17,804 nt of DNA from Bacteroidota bacterium (GTDB taxonomy: Bacteria > Bacteroidota > Bacteroidia > Bacteroidales > Prolixibacteraceae). The stretch spans positions 1 to 17,804 of the forward strand of contig JABMPI010000134.1 in the NCBI GenBank assembly GCA_013203755.1. The letters are read 5' to 3'. Shown piece after piece: positions 9,301-16,744 of this stretch. A program made the position numbers and the translations under genes. Each line of letters starts with the position of its first letter. The first letter of the stretch is position 1. The notes under the pieces were generated by a model. The model had not been told where the DNA came from, did not search any database, and worked only from the letters and a program-made list of their open reading frames with translations.

Positions 9301-9445
9301 CCACAAATATTCGCGGAGAATTTAGGTCAGGAAAAAGGTCGACTCCCAGTTTATCGTATGAAATATACCCAAGGAGCAGTACTCCAAGGATTACCATAAG
9401 AATTGTTACCGGGTAATCGACAGAAAATTGTGTTAATTTCTTCAT
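6335..9445 (-). CDS. RND efflux permease subunit
   Basis: This 1036-residue protein has the normal length and plan of an AcrB/SwrC-type (HAE family) inner-membrane pump: TM1 at about 11-29, a first porter loop, TM2-6 between about 345 and 495, TM7 at 529-548, a second porter loop, and TM8-12 between about 863 and 1015. TM4 carries GMLVDNAIVVMEN with the conserved proton-relay aspartate D411; the second AcrB aspartate is Asn412, and TM10 has VNDSIILVD with Asn930 at the AcrB lysine position, as is common outside the classical drug pumps. TM11 begins with the usual R-x-RPI motif. It exports a substrate from the periplasm or outer leaflet using the proton gradient. It lies 33 nt after the adaptor gene and 81 nt before the RND-ABC fusion, so the two RND proteins may form a mixed trimer. 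Substrate unknown. Confidence 0.95.
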   Translation of the reverse strand: MKKLTQFSVDYPVTILMVILGVLLLGYISYDKLGVDLFPDLNSPRIFVEIKSGERPPEEMEKQFVEGIEALSIRQSDVTQVTSISKVGSAQITVEYAWDKDMDEAFLDLQKSLNTLTQNSEIDDLKITQHDPNTSPVMVLGLTHSEISDMNEIRKVAENYIRNELVRLEGVAEVELAGQEENEVIIETNPYRLESQNLTMDEVSTRIQNFNRNVSGGQISELGIQYIVKGVSMLNSIEDFENLIVGYKAVRVEAEGQTNIERAPIYLKNVATISYGNKEPANIVHINGERCVGLSIYKETKYNTVNSVEQINEALVNIEKALPGYKLTMVSNQGKFISAAIGEVKDTALLGILLAVVILFLFLRRFGTTLIVSVAIPISIIATFNLMYFNHLTINIMTLGGLALGAGMLVDNAIVVMENIFRNHENGMSVKDAAINGTAEVGGAITASTLTTIIVFLPIVYLHGASGELFKDQAWTVAFSLISSLFVAIFLIPMMYHRIYRNRKSPVKHKSVKVGGYGRILEKLLKLKWVVIFVATVSIASAFLLIPSIGTEFMPKTETREFSIEMKLQEGTELVRTEAMVKNIEVILSDYLGDNLETIFSQAGPSTGISGDASSVFEGENTAKILVILKEEANISSESIIASIDKLTSNIDGLEVSFSQEQSALKSILGTDEAPVVVEVRGEDLDEIESIVNQVKEKMTGIDGLFNVQTSIEDGAPEVEIRVDRMRAGMYNLNINTVISQVQDQLEGKNAGQLEKDGEMRDITIKVPEKGLNEISDLLITSGSQVFRLSEIADISYGVSPKEIFRRNQNRIGKVTAQLDKGIALDKISTQIREATGTINLLPDYRIQVTGEEEKRQDSINNLGFALLLSIVLVYMVLASQFESLIHPFTILLTIPLAVVGSILLFFIMGKTLNIMAIIGVIMLVGIAVNDSIILVDRINQLIRDGLDRKNAIIQAGQQRIRPIIMTSLTTILALLPLTIGFGESASLRSPMALAVVGGLITSTLLTLVVIPCVYDVLDRFRELFVSKKEQVVEQV

Positions 9446-9478
9446 GTTACTAATTTTCTAAATAGTTACCGGTAAGTT

Positions 9479-10537
9479 CTAAAGTATAACTTTTACTTTC
9501 GAATTATCGCGCAATGTTTCAAATCCTTTTATAATTAGTCGGTCGTTTGCAGTTAAACCTTCAATAACTTCAATATAATCCTGATTTTCGATTCCAGTTG
9601 TAATTCTCCTGTCGTCGGCAGAGCTATTTCTTCCTACAATAAATACATATTTCCCTCGGCTGCCACTCAAAATAATATCTTTAGGAATAATAATAGTGCT
9701 GTCTTTTTGATCGGTAATAATGTCGGCTTTAACAAACATGCCCGGACGTAATTTAAGTTCCGAATTATCTATTTGAAGTTTTCCGCTAAAGGTTCTGGTT
9801 TCGGTACTTATCATTGGTGAAAGTTCGCTTACAATACCTTTTAAAGTATCTTCTATTATTGAATAACTGGTAACTACTACTTCCTGTCCTAGTTTTATTT
9901 CAGAAATACTTTTTTCAGGAAGATTAATTTCCATGTATATTTTATCGTAAGCCATTAAATTTACCATGGGTTGGTTGGTTGCGATACGGGTTCCTTTTGT
10001 GTAGTATGGAAGTTCAACAATTACACCGTCGAATGGAGCAATAATATTCATTTTTGCCAACCTCAATTCCGCATTTTCATAATCGTATTTAGCTGTGGTT
10101 GTTGAAAGTTCAGAATTGCGAAGTTCACGTAACGTAACCCCACCTTTTTCGTAAAGCGACTTTTGTTTTTCGTATTCTTGTGTTGCAATTTCCATATTCA
10201 GTTTTTTCACTTCAATGGCAATTCCGTTAACATATTCGGCATCTTCGAAACGAATAATTTTCTGACCTTTTTTTACCTTGTCTCCTAATTTATAAGGTTT
10301 TCCGGTTACCGGGTTATCTAAAAGAAGGTACACTCCGGTTATTTCCGAATTTAAAAATGTTTCGTACTTCGCTTTTGCAGTTCCGGTTGTATTAATAAAC
10401 TGTTGAATGCTTTGCAGCTTAATGTTTTCGATTGAAACGGGCACAGCCAAATCTGTAGTTTCTGTTGGTGCTTGATTGTTGCAGGCGAATGCGAAAACAA
10501 CAACAGCCAGTAGAATAAGTAATTTTATATTTTTCAT
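9479..10537 (-). CDS. RND periplasmic adaptor (membrane-fusion lipoprotein)
   Basis: The 352-residue product is an HlyD/AcrA-type adaptor that bridges the inner-membrane pump and the TolC channel. It begins with a lipoprotein signal, hydrophobic to FAFAC with the lipidated cysteine at C19; no acidic surface-export signal follows, so the lipid should stay in the periplasm. The first lipoyl half-motif is GDKVKKGQKIIRFED (85-99), the coiled-coil hairpin covers about 105-160, and the second half is IIAPFDGVIVE (165-175). A beta-barrel domain (about 195-275) with LKLRPGMFVKADI and a membrane-proximal domain (about 282-352) complete it. The hairpin is short. It sits between the TolC gene (30 nt upstream) and the first RND gene (33 nt downstream). 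It is the only adaptor here and must serve both RND proteins if they work together. Confidence 0.95.
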   Translation of the reverse strand: MKNIKLLILLAVVVFAFACNNQAPTETTDLAVPVSIENIKLQSIQQFINTTGTAKAKYETFLNSEITGVYLLLDNPVTGKPYKLGDKVKKGQKIIRFEDAEYVNGIAIEVKKLNMEIATQEYEKQKSLYEKGGVTLRELRNSELSTTTAKYDYENAELRLAKMNIIAPFDGVIVELPYYTKGTRIATNQPMVNLMAYDKIYMEINLPEKSISEIKLGQEVVVTSYSIIEDTLKGIVSELSPMISTETRTFSGKLQIDNSELKLRPGMFVKADIITDQKDSTIIIPKDIILSGSRGKYVFIVGRNSSADDRRITTGIENQDYIEVIEGLTANDRLIIKGFETLRDNSKVKVIL

Positions 10538-10567
10538 TTTTTATAGTTTTTCACGTTTCTGATAGGT

Positions 10568-12064
10568 TTATTTTTCTTCGTATAAATACAATTCGGCAGG
10601 CATTATTTTTGTGCCTTTTTCGAAATCGTAGAGGGTTTGAATTTTGAGATTTAATAATTCAATTTTATAATTGATTAACGACTGAGCATAAGAAATTTGT
10701 TTTTGAGTAAGCTGACTTTGGAACAGATTTAAATCCATACCAGTTAGATCGCCGTTTTCGTATCTCTCCAAATTAATTTCGTAGGTAAGCTGTGCATTAA
10801 TTTCGTTTTGTTTTGCAATATCGATTTGGTTTAGCTGGTTTTGTATATTCCTAAAAACCTGTCTGATACCAATAATAATTTGTTTTTTCTCTTGCGAAAA
10901 ATTCAACTCTTGTGCCTGAATACCAGCTTCTGCTGCTGCAATTCTCGCTTTCTTTTCTCCCCAATCGAAAAGTGGAATACTAAAGCTTAATGCAACTGAT
11001 GGGCTGTTTGTTGGTGTTTCAAAAATATCACCAAAATTTTTGTTGTCTCCGGTAATTCCTAAACGCAAATTTACATCGCCTCTAAATTCGTTTAACGATT
11101 TGGTTTGTATTAAATCGAATTGGCTGGTTTCAATGTCAATTTCTCGCTGACGCAATTCCATGCGTGAATTTAATCCGCTGTTAATTGCTGTATCTAAATT
11201 TATGGGAACCGGGTTAGCCGAAACATCGGCTAAAATCATAATATCCTGAAACAAATCCATTCCAAGGTAAAGTTTTAGTTGGTCTTTGGCATTTTCGAAA
11301 GACACTTCACTATTTTGTAATGTCGATTTTGAAGTTGCCAGATTTAATTCTGCCTGGTACAACTCTTCTTTTGCAACTAAACCAACACGTACTTTGTCAA
11401 CAATAATATCGTAACTCTTCTGCGTATTTGCCACCTCTTGTTTGGCAATTGACAAATTCATTTGCGACATGTACACGTTATAAAAGAACTGAGTTACATT
11501 TTTTTCGAGATTTAAACGTTGAATTGCATAACTAATATTTGCATTTTCGTAGCTCAATTCCAAGTCTTTTAATTGCAATTTTATGCGGTTATAGGTAAAA
11601 AGAGGTTGATTTAAGTTCAAATAAAGGTTATTGAAAAATACCTGGCTTTCGAGATTGTTGGAACTGGAATTGCTACTTTGCCATCCAAACTCGTTGGATA
11701 AAGAAATAGTACCATCGCTAAATGCAATGGGTTGCGATACCAGAAATCGTGCACTAGTTTCCAAATTTTCGTTGGTGTACCATTCAGAAACTCTGGAGTC
11801 GAACCTTCTGTTGTTACTGTAACTTAAGGGTGCAACATCGAGAGAAAAACGAGATTTCATTGCTGCCCTTTGAGCTTCCAGATTTTTTTGAAACCGTTCG
11901 AGGTTTAATCTTGAAAGTTGCAGATCCGGGCTTCCTGTTTCAGCAATAGTAAGTGCTTTGCCGAGGGTAATGGCTTCTTGTGCATTGCCCTCTGCTATTC
12001 CAAAAAGAATTAGCAATGCCAGGATTACTGATTTGTGGATTAAATTTAATTTTAGTGTTTTCAT
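10568..12064 (-). CDS. TolC-family outer-membrane efflux channel
   Basis: The 498-residue product is an outer-membrane factor. A signal peptide ends near residue 28 (GNA before QEA). The mature protein starts with ITLGKALTIAETGSPDLQ, the typical first helix of the family, and contains two repeats of long Gln/Asn-rich helices with strands between them; FDWGEKKARIAAAEAG at about residue 361 is the familiar opening of the second-repeat helix. Length is usual. Three copies should form a barrel and periplasmic tunnel that docks to the adaptor encoded 30 nt downstream. It follows the large ABC-2 permease gene by 19 nt, so one transcript would carry the channel and both the RND and ABC parts. Confidence 0.95.
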   Translation of the reverse strand: MKTLKLNLIHKSVILALLILFGIAEGNAQEAITLGKALTIAETGSPDLQLSRLNLERFQKNLEAQRAAMKSRFSLDVAPLSYSNNRRFDSRVSEWYTNENLETSARFLVSQPIAFSDGTISLSNEFGWQSSNSSSNNLESQVFFNNLYLNLNQPLFTYNRIKLQLKDLELSYENANISYAIQRLNLEKNVTQFFYNVYMSQMNLSIAKQEVANTQKSYDIIVDKVRVGLVAKEELYQAELNLATSKSTLQNSEVSFENAKDQLKLYLGMDLFQDIMILADVSANPVPINLDTAINSGLNSRMELRQREIDIETSQFDLIQTKSLNEFRGDVNLRLGITGDNKNFGDIFETPTNSPSVALSFSIPLFDWGEKKARIAAAEAGIQAQELNFSQEKKQIIIGIRQVFRNIQNQLNQIDIAKQNEINAQLTYEINLERYENGDLTGMDLNLFQSQLTQKQISYAQSLINYKIELLNLKIQTLYDFEKGTKIMPAELYLYEEK

Positions 12065-12083
12065 TATACTTGCATTAGTTGTT

Positions 12084-15000
12084 TTATTGTGCTACAATTT
12101 TTACTGCATCGGCAAAAATGTATTTTAACTCAGATTTATTTGAAAGTTCAATTTTTGCGGTGTCGGTAGAGAAATAGTAAGAGCCTATATTATTCCATCC
12201 TTCTTCAGCATTTTGAGCTGCTAATGCAGCTGCCTCCGGTCCATCTTCTCCATAAATGGTGAAATTGTATTCTCCGCTATCCTCTTTTCTGTCGCGGCTA
12301 CGACTACGCATTTTGTAGTAATGGAAATAGACATCATAATATCCTGCCTTTTTTACCGGAACGTTCCAGGTAGCCTTTAAATTTCCATCGCCAGATTTAA
12401 TGTAATAGGCAGAACGTACATATTCACCATAAAAATCGGCGTTTGTTGTTGCTGTCCAATTGGAAGGTGGACGCCACCAGTTAATTCCTACATATCTGCT
12501 TTTACTTTCTTCTTCTTTTACAATCAGCCTTTCAAGCAAACTGGTGTTGTCTGTGGTTGTAACTTCAAATTCTGAATCTTCGTTGTCTACAATAATTTCG
12601 TTTGCAAGACTATTTTGTACAGGTATTTCAGATATTACTTCTTTTTCAACCGGTCTTGCTTTTGGATCTTCTTCAATTTCTCTGAAAAATTCCATCATAG
12701 TTTGCGGAATGTTTTTAGAGGTCATTGTATTTAATATTACCATTCGCGGGTCGGCGTTTAGAAGGTAACTCATGTCTTTCGTCTGATTGGGTTCAAGATA
12801 AATCAGCTTATTAATCATGTCGCCTCCTCCGGGACCACCACCACGGCCACCGCCTGGACCACCACGGCCGCCAATTCGGAATGAAAGTTTTACCAGCCCT
12901 TCAACGTCAGAAAAATTGGTGATTTTCACGGTTATCATTGTTTTCATTGCATTGCCCGATTTTACTTTTACAGCCTTTATGGGCGATATTAAGTATCCAG
13001 GAAGAGCTTTGGCTTTAAACCAGTCATCCATTATCGGAATCAATTCGATCTCAAATTCATCTTTAATTTTTGCATCAAATTCTTCAAACGAAATATTTTT
13101 AAATCTGTTTTCAGTTAAAACCTGGGTAAGAAAATCTTTAAACTCCTCTTCTCCGGCTTTATATTGTATCATTGAGAACAGAACATCACCTTTCAATTTA
13201 ATAACATTATCTATAATCTGTTTTTGTTCAGTGTCTGCTAAAATCTCTTCAAATGTATAGTCTTGAAGTGCAATATTAGCAGTAACGTCTTCATTCTCTC
13301 CACCGCCCATGTTGCTCATAAAAACTGAACGCATATCGGATGATTGATTTTTTAGATAAGCCTCGAAAACGCGATTGGTAATGGGCCACCTGTCTGACTG
13401 AATGTTATTTTGAAAATTATAGAGTAATGGAAATATAAAATATGGATTTTGTATTTGTGTAGTTTCCATATTTCCACGGGTCCAATTTCTATCACTATTT
13501 TGTTCTGTTGTAAAAGTTCTTAGAAATTCACCCAATACTCTTAATTCTTTATCTTTTGGTGTCTGGTCACCATCGTCGCCATGACCATATCGGCCACTAC
13601 GTTTCATCTGATTTTTAAAATCGGCTTCGCGAATTAAAAAGGCTTTTTCAGGAATAAAAATCTGTTCTGGTTGTACCATTTCCTGATTGGAGGTCCACAT
13701 TCTTTCAAACGATTTAAATTGTGCAGGAACCTCAACCAATGCAAGTCGTTTAAAATTATATTCCATATTATAGGTTCTGACAAAATCGTCGAAACGCTCA
13801 GCTATAATCGCCGGAATAGTATCTTTTGATTCTGGGAAAAGTTCAGAGAAATAGTCGTGACCTTTAAGATACCAGAGACCCATTTCCATTTTCAGACTAT
13901 CGCCTTCCACAATTTTTTGTTCATAATTACCAATTGCCAGAGTTATTTGAGTTAGCGGATTATCGTTTTCGAATTTGAATTCACCTGCTGCAATTTCGTT
14001 GATTTTACCTTGCGAAATAGCTTTTAATCCTGAAGTAGTTTTAACCTGAAGATTAAAGTTGATAAACTGTGGTTGGTGCCAGCTCACATCCTTTGAACTA
14101 TACGTTACACCGCTTTTGGGATACCAGTTGGATTCGGGTGAAAGCAAGACATATTCAGGAGTTATAAAAGCAAAGCGTTTGTCTACATTAATAACAAACT
14201 TTCCATATTTCTCCTGCATTATTTCTTCCTCAATGTCTAAATAACACAACGCTTCATTTATTATTCCTGAATAGGAAAACTCAACATCGAATTTTTCTTC
14301 CGGTTGAAATTCTATATTATCGGAAACAACTACTAAATGTTTTTCGCGTAAAAATGTAACTGAATTTCCATTTAATTTTAACTCTGAAATTACTAATCCG
14401 TCGTTTAAACTAAATATCAATTTTTTTAGGATTGCATTTGTATTGTTTTGCATTGTAAGAGAAGAAGTTACTTCAATTGATTCTCCCTTATGATCTAAAG
14501 AAATGGACTGATCGAGTGTTATTGGAAGTGCTTCCTTTACATATTTGTTATTCAATTCTACAGCCTCAACTCTAAAATTTTCAATCTGTTTAAATTTATT
14601 GATGTGTGTGAAACCTAAATATCCACCTCCAACAATAAAAATTATACTGAAAACGAGTGAGAAAAAGGTCATTCCTTCTGATTGCGGTAACCTTTTTAAT
14701 AAAAATATTGTGAGGAAAATAAATCCAAGTCCAAGGCTCATATATATTCCACGGTGAACTAAAATAACCGCAAGATTTCCAAAACCAACTATGTCGGAAC
14801 TTAGCATGGGGATGTTAAACGCCATGTAATCGAAAATGTAATAGAATTTGGCTTGAAGTAGAAACAGTGTAATTCCAATGTAGCCAAGAATTAGGACAAA
14901 AGTTATGGCTTGATTTCGGAGAACGCTCATTAGTAAAAATGAAAGACCCATTATAAAAACCAGGGTTGGAATGCTAATTAGAACCAAATAAATACCGTAC

Positions 15001-15437
15001 GAAATCCAATCTATTGAAGTTCCTTGTGCCAGCGCATTAAATATTAGTGCCATAATTACAACTGCAATATTTAATGTCATAAATACCTGAATGTTACCCC
15101 AGGTTTTACCAATTACATATTCTCCGTTGGTCATGGAACGCATGTAAATTACTTCTGTGGTATCCAGTTTTTTGTCGCGCTTTAAAAAGTCTGATGCAAG
15201 GAAAACAGCAATAATGGCTTGAGCAACATTTAAAATTAATAAGTTAAAGTAGGGAATTGCACTGGGAATACTTCTAATTGCCCAGCCGTCGCTTCCGCCA
15301 CCTTCAATTACCATCCCGAAATTCATCCCGAATAAAACCAGAAGAGACAGAACAGAGAAAATTCTAAAAAACCAACTGCGGAATAGTGTTTTACGCTCGT
15401 ATTTGGCAATGGAAAGTATGTTGTGTAATGAAATCAT
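12084..15437 (-). CDS. ABC-2 permease with inactive M1-like and golvesin-like domains
   Basis: This 1117-residue protein starts with about seven membrane helices (near 22-41, 62-82, 115-135, 146-171, 177-196, 224-247 and 257-277) of ABC-2 type, with coupling segment KKLDTTEVIYMRS (89-101). The odd helix count places the rest in the periplasm. Residues about 285-820 resemble the M1 aminopeptidase-like part of the Bacteroidota 'ABC permease/M1 aminopeptidase' proteins: a beta-rich saddle, then a region with LVEVPAQFKSFERMW and PEQIFIPEKAF (567-600). No HExxH motif occurs anywhere, so zinc peptidase activity is unlikely. A beta domain at about 822-905 is interrupted by a Gly-rich insert (856-872). 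The C-terminus (about 985-1117) resembles the golvesin/Xly CBD-like domain: WNVPVKKAGYYDVYFHY, then EEGWNNIGSYYFS and FADAVKIV. The free ATPase gene 18 nt upstream is its likely energy source. Substrate unknown. Confidence 0.85.
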   Translation of the reverse strand: MISLHNILSIAKYERKTLFRSWFFRIFSVLSLLVLFGMNFGMVIEGGGSDGWAIRSIPSAIPYFNLLILNVAQAIIAVFLASDFLKRDKKLDTTEVIYMRSMTNGEYVIGKTWGNIQVFMTLNIAVVIMALIFNALAQGTSIDWISYGIYLVLISIPTLVFIMGLSFLLMSVLRNQAITFVLILGYIGITLFLLQAKFYYIFDYMAFNIPMLSSDIVGFGNLAVILVHRGIYMSLGLGFIFLTIFLLKRLPQSEGMTFFSLVFSIIFIVGGGYLGFTHINKFKQIENFRVEAVELNNKYVKEALPITLDQSISLDHKGESIEVTSSLTMQNNTNAILKKLIFSLNDGLVISELKLNGNSVTFLREKHLVVVSDNIEFQPEEKFDVEFSYSGIINEALCYLDIEEEIMQEKYGKFVINVDKRFAFITPEYVLLSPESNWYPKSGVTYSSKDVSWHQPQFINFNLQVKTTSGLKAISQGKINEIAAGEFKFENDNPLTQITLAIGNYEQKIVEGDSLKMEMGLWYLKGHDYFSELFPESKDTIPAIIAERFDDFVRTYNMEYNFKRLALVEVPAQFKSFERMWTSNQEMVQPEQIFIPEKAFLIREADFKNQMKRSGRYGHGDDGDQTPKDKELRVLGEFLRTFTTEQNSDRNWTRGNMETTQIQNPYFIFPLLYNFQNNIQSDRWPITNRVFEAYLKNQSSDMRSVFMSNMGGGENEDVTANIALQDYTFEEILADTEQKQIIDNVIKLKGDVLFSMIQYKAGEEEFKDFLTQVLTENRFKNISFEEFDAKIKDEFEIELIPIMDDWFKAKALPGYLISPIKAVKVKSGNAMKTMITVKITNFSDVEGLVKLSFRIGGRGGPGGGRGGGPGGGDMINKLIYLEPNQTKDMSYLLNADPRMVILNTMTSKNIPQTMMEFFREIEEDPKARPVEKEVISEIPVQNSLANEIIVDNEDSEFEVTTTDNTSLLERLIVKEEESKSRYVGINWWRPPSNWTATTNADFYGEYVRSAYYIKSGDGNLKATWNVPVKKAGYYDVYFHYYKMRSRSRDRKEDSGEYNFTIYGEDGPEAAALAAQNAEEGWNNIGSYYFSTDTAKIELSNKSELKYIFADAVKIVAQ
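12822..12872 (-). repeat. Gly/Arg/Pro-rich low-complexity insert
   Basis: The bases here encode residues 856-872 of the large ABC-2 permease, GGRGGPGGGRGGGPGGG. The stretch is GC-rich within an AT-rich gene and is made of near-repeats of Gly-Gly-Arg/Pro codons, typical of slippage-prone expansion. It falls between two beta strands (LSFRI and MINKLIYLEP) and is probably a flexible loop. Confidence 0.8.
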
Positions 15438-15455
15438 TTTAGCCTTATTTTTGAA

Positions 15456-16349
15456 TTAAACTTTTGTCCACTGATTTAAATTATTCTCCATAAAATGCAC
15501 ATAGGCATGTTCGAGGTTTGGAGCAATTGGTTCTCCATAGTACCCGTTTATTTCGTTGGCTACTACTTGCACTTCCCAACCTCCATCGATTGGGATGGTG
15601 GATATTACAGGAAATTTTTCATTAATTTCCAGGTATTCTTTTTCAGTTGCCTGAATCTGCCAAACATGTCCTTCTGCCTCTTTAACCAGATCTTGGGGTG
15701 AACCTGCAAAAGCAAGGTTGCCTGCATTTAGCAATGCCATATTATCGCATGTGCTTGAAATGTCTCCAACAATGTGTGTTGACAGGATAATAATTACGTC
15801 GCGGGTACTAATAGTAGAAAGTAAATTCCGAAAGCGAATTCGTTCTTCGGGGTCGAGACCAGTAGTCGGTTCGTCAACAATTATAATTTTCGGATCGTTT
15901 ATTAAAGCCTGAGCAATTCCGAGTCTTCGTTTCATACCTCCCGAAAGTTTATTCGCATTTCGGTCACGGGCTTCAAATAAACCTACTTCCTCAAGCATTT
16001 GTTCAACTGCCGATCGTCGTGCAGTGGAGTTCTTCATTCCAGCTAAACGAGCAGCATAATCTAAAAATTCGTAGGTTTTTAATTTTGAGAAGAAACTAAA
16101 ATCCTGAGGTAGGTAGCCTAGCATAGAGCGAATCTCCCTTCTGTTTTTTGCTAAATCCATATCATTTACTAAAACCCTGCCACTGCTTGGTTTCATAAGT
16201 GTTACTAATATTCGCATTAAGGTAGATTTTCCTGCTCCGTTGGGTCCTAATAATCCAAACATACCATTCGGTATATCAAGATTCAAGTTCTTTATGGCAT
16301 AACTGCCTCCACGGTAAACTTTATTTAAATTTTCTATTTTTATATGCAC
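15456..16349 (-). CDS. ABC transporter ATP-binding protein
   Basis: This 297-residue protein is a stand-alone ABC ATPase. Strand 1 is HIKIENLNKVY with the A-loop tyrosine Y12; Walker A GPNGAGKS 35-42; Q-loop Q82; signature LSGGM 135-139; Walker B IIIVDEP 155-161 with catalytic Glu160; H-loop H192. All are intact. A C-terminal extension (about 225-297) of mixed strands ends in NLEHAYVHFMEN. The protein is closely similar to the ABC part of the RND fusion, sharing GMFGLLGPNGAGKST, ERIRFRNLL and a matching tail (HLEDAYLCLLKD), so the two are paralogues. It is the first gene of the operon, 18 nt before the ABC-2 permease it most likely powers. A mixed dimer with the fused ABC domain is also possible. 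Confidence 0.95.
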   Translation of the reverse strand: MHIKIENLNKVYRGGSYAIKNLNLDIPNGMFGLLGPNGAGKSTLMRILVTLMKPSSGRVLVNDMDLAKNRREIRSMLGYLPQDFSFFSKLKTYEFLDYAARLAGMKNSTARRSAVEQMLEEVGLFEARDRNANKLSGGMKRRLGIAQALINDPKIIIVDEPTTGLDPEERIRFRNLLSTISTRDVIIILSTHIVGDISSTCDNMALLNAGNLAFAGSPQDLVKEAEGHVWQIQATEKEYLEINEKFPVISTIPIDGGWEVQVVANEINGYYGEPIAPNLEHAYVHFMENNLNQWTKV

Positions 16350-16493
16350 GACTCTATTATACTATATGGTTTTACAATTGTTTTGGACTTGGAAGAGAAT
16401 CAATAGTTTAATTTGGGTTGAAATTTTTAGCTTAGAATTTCCAATTCGCTAAGATACAAATTTGAGCCTAAATTTTTTATTAATTTACATAAT

Positions 16494-16523
16494 AAGAAAG
16501 CTTTGCGGCTGCGAAGCCTTCTT
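16494..16523. repeat. Leader hairpin upstream of the operon
   Basis: Arms AAGAAAGCTTTGC (16494-16506) and GCGAAGCCTTCTT (16511-16523) pair over 13 positions with one mismatch and one G-U pair, closed by a 4-nt loop. It lies about 145 nt before the ATPase start codon. Neither strand has a run of more than three T directly after it, so it is not a typical terminator. It could be an mRNA leader structure or a protein-binding site. Confidence 0.5.
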
Positions 16524-16694
16524 TATACTAAAACTAACTAATTTAATGTGCTCACTTTAAAAGGATTCTCTTTTAATAAATCGTTGGCTTTAGCCTGATA
16601 ATCACCTCGTTGTAATCTCAAATGATTGAGACATTTTTTTGAGGTATATTTATAAGTAGGAGTTTTTAACCGGATATTATTTTTTTCAAGTTAT

Positions 16695-16724
16695 AAAAAA
16701 AGGCTTCTGGAATAGAAGCCTTTT
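16695..16724 (-). terminator. Intrinsic terminator of the secreted-protein gene
   Basis: On the minus strand a perfect 11-bp stem (AAAAGGCTTCT with AGAAGCCTTTT, arms 16714-16724 and 16698-16708, 5-nt loop) is followed by seven T. It begins about 20 nt after the stop codon at 16745. It separates this gene from the export operon, which therefore needs its own promoter downstream. Confidence 0.9.
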
Positions 16725-16744
16725 AAACAGAGAGATTTCCAAAT

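Larger units (their letters stand above)
799..16349 (-). other. Predicted seven-gene export operon
   Basis: Seven minus-strand genes follow one another with gaps of 18, 19, 30, 33 and 81 nt and a final 8-nt overlap. No terminator-like hairpin lies between them, and the block is bounded by an intrinsic terminator at each side (16695-16724 upstream, 743-778 downstream). The products form an outer-membrane channel, an adaptor, two RND permeases, two ABC ATPase domains and two ABC-2 permeases, so co-expression makes functional sense. I could not find a clear Bacteroidota promoter (TAnnTTTG) in the leader. Co-transcription is inferred from spacing only. Confidence 0.8.
16350..16744. other. Intergenic leader region of the operon
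   Basis: About 395 bases between the secreted-protein gene and the first operon gene. It holds the terminator of the upstream gene (16695-16724), a long imperfect hairpin (16494-16523), and a short perfect stem (TCTCAA 616-621 with TTGAGA 626-631 after 16000) followed on the plus strand by a T run. The operon promoter should lie here, but I found no clear TAnnTTTG box on the minus strand with a spaced TTTG. No open frame worth calling. Confidence 0.7.

Noticed and set aside
9466..9475. Perfect 10-bp palindrome TTACCGGTAA between the adaptor and RND genes
   Set aside because: It is short and single, lies inside a 33-nt gap within an operon, and has no other support as an operator.
12817..13260. 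147-residue plus-strand frame beginning with a Pro-rich stretch
   Set aside because: It is the antisense of the Gly-rich coding tract and neighbouring sequence of the large permease; the minus-strand frame is clearly the real gene.
12084..15437. Active M1 aminopeptidase annotation for the large permease
   Set aside because: No HExxH motif exists in the protein, so calling it an active zinc peptidase would be unsupported.
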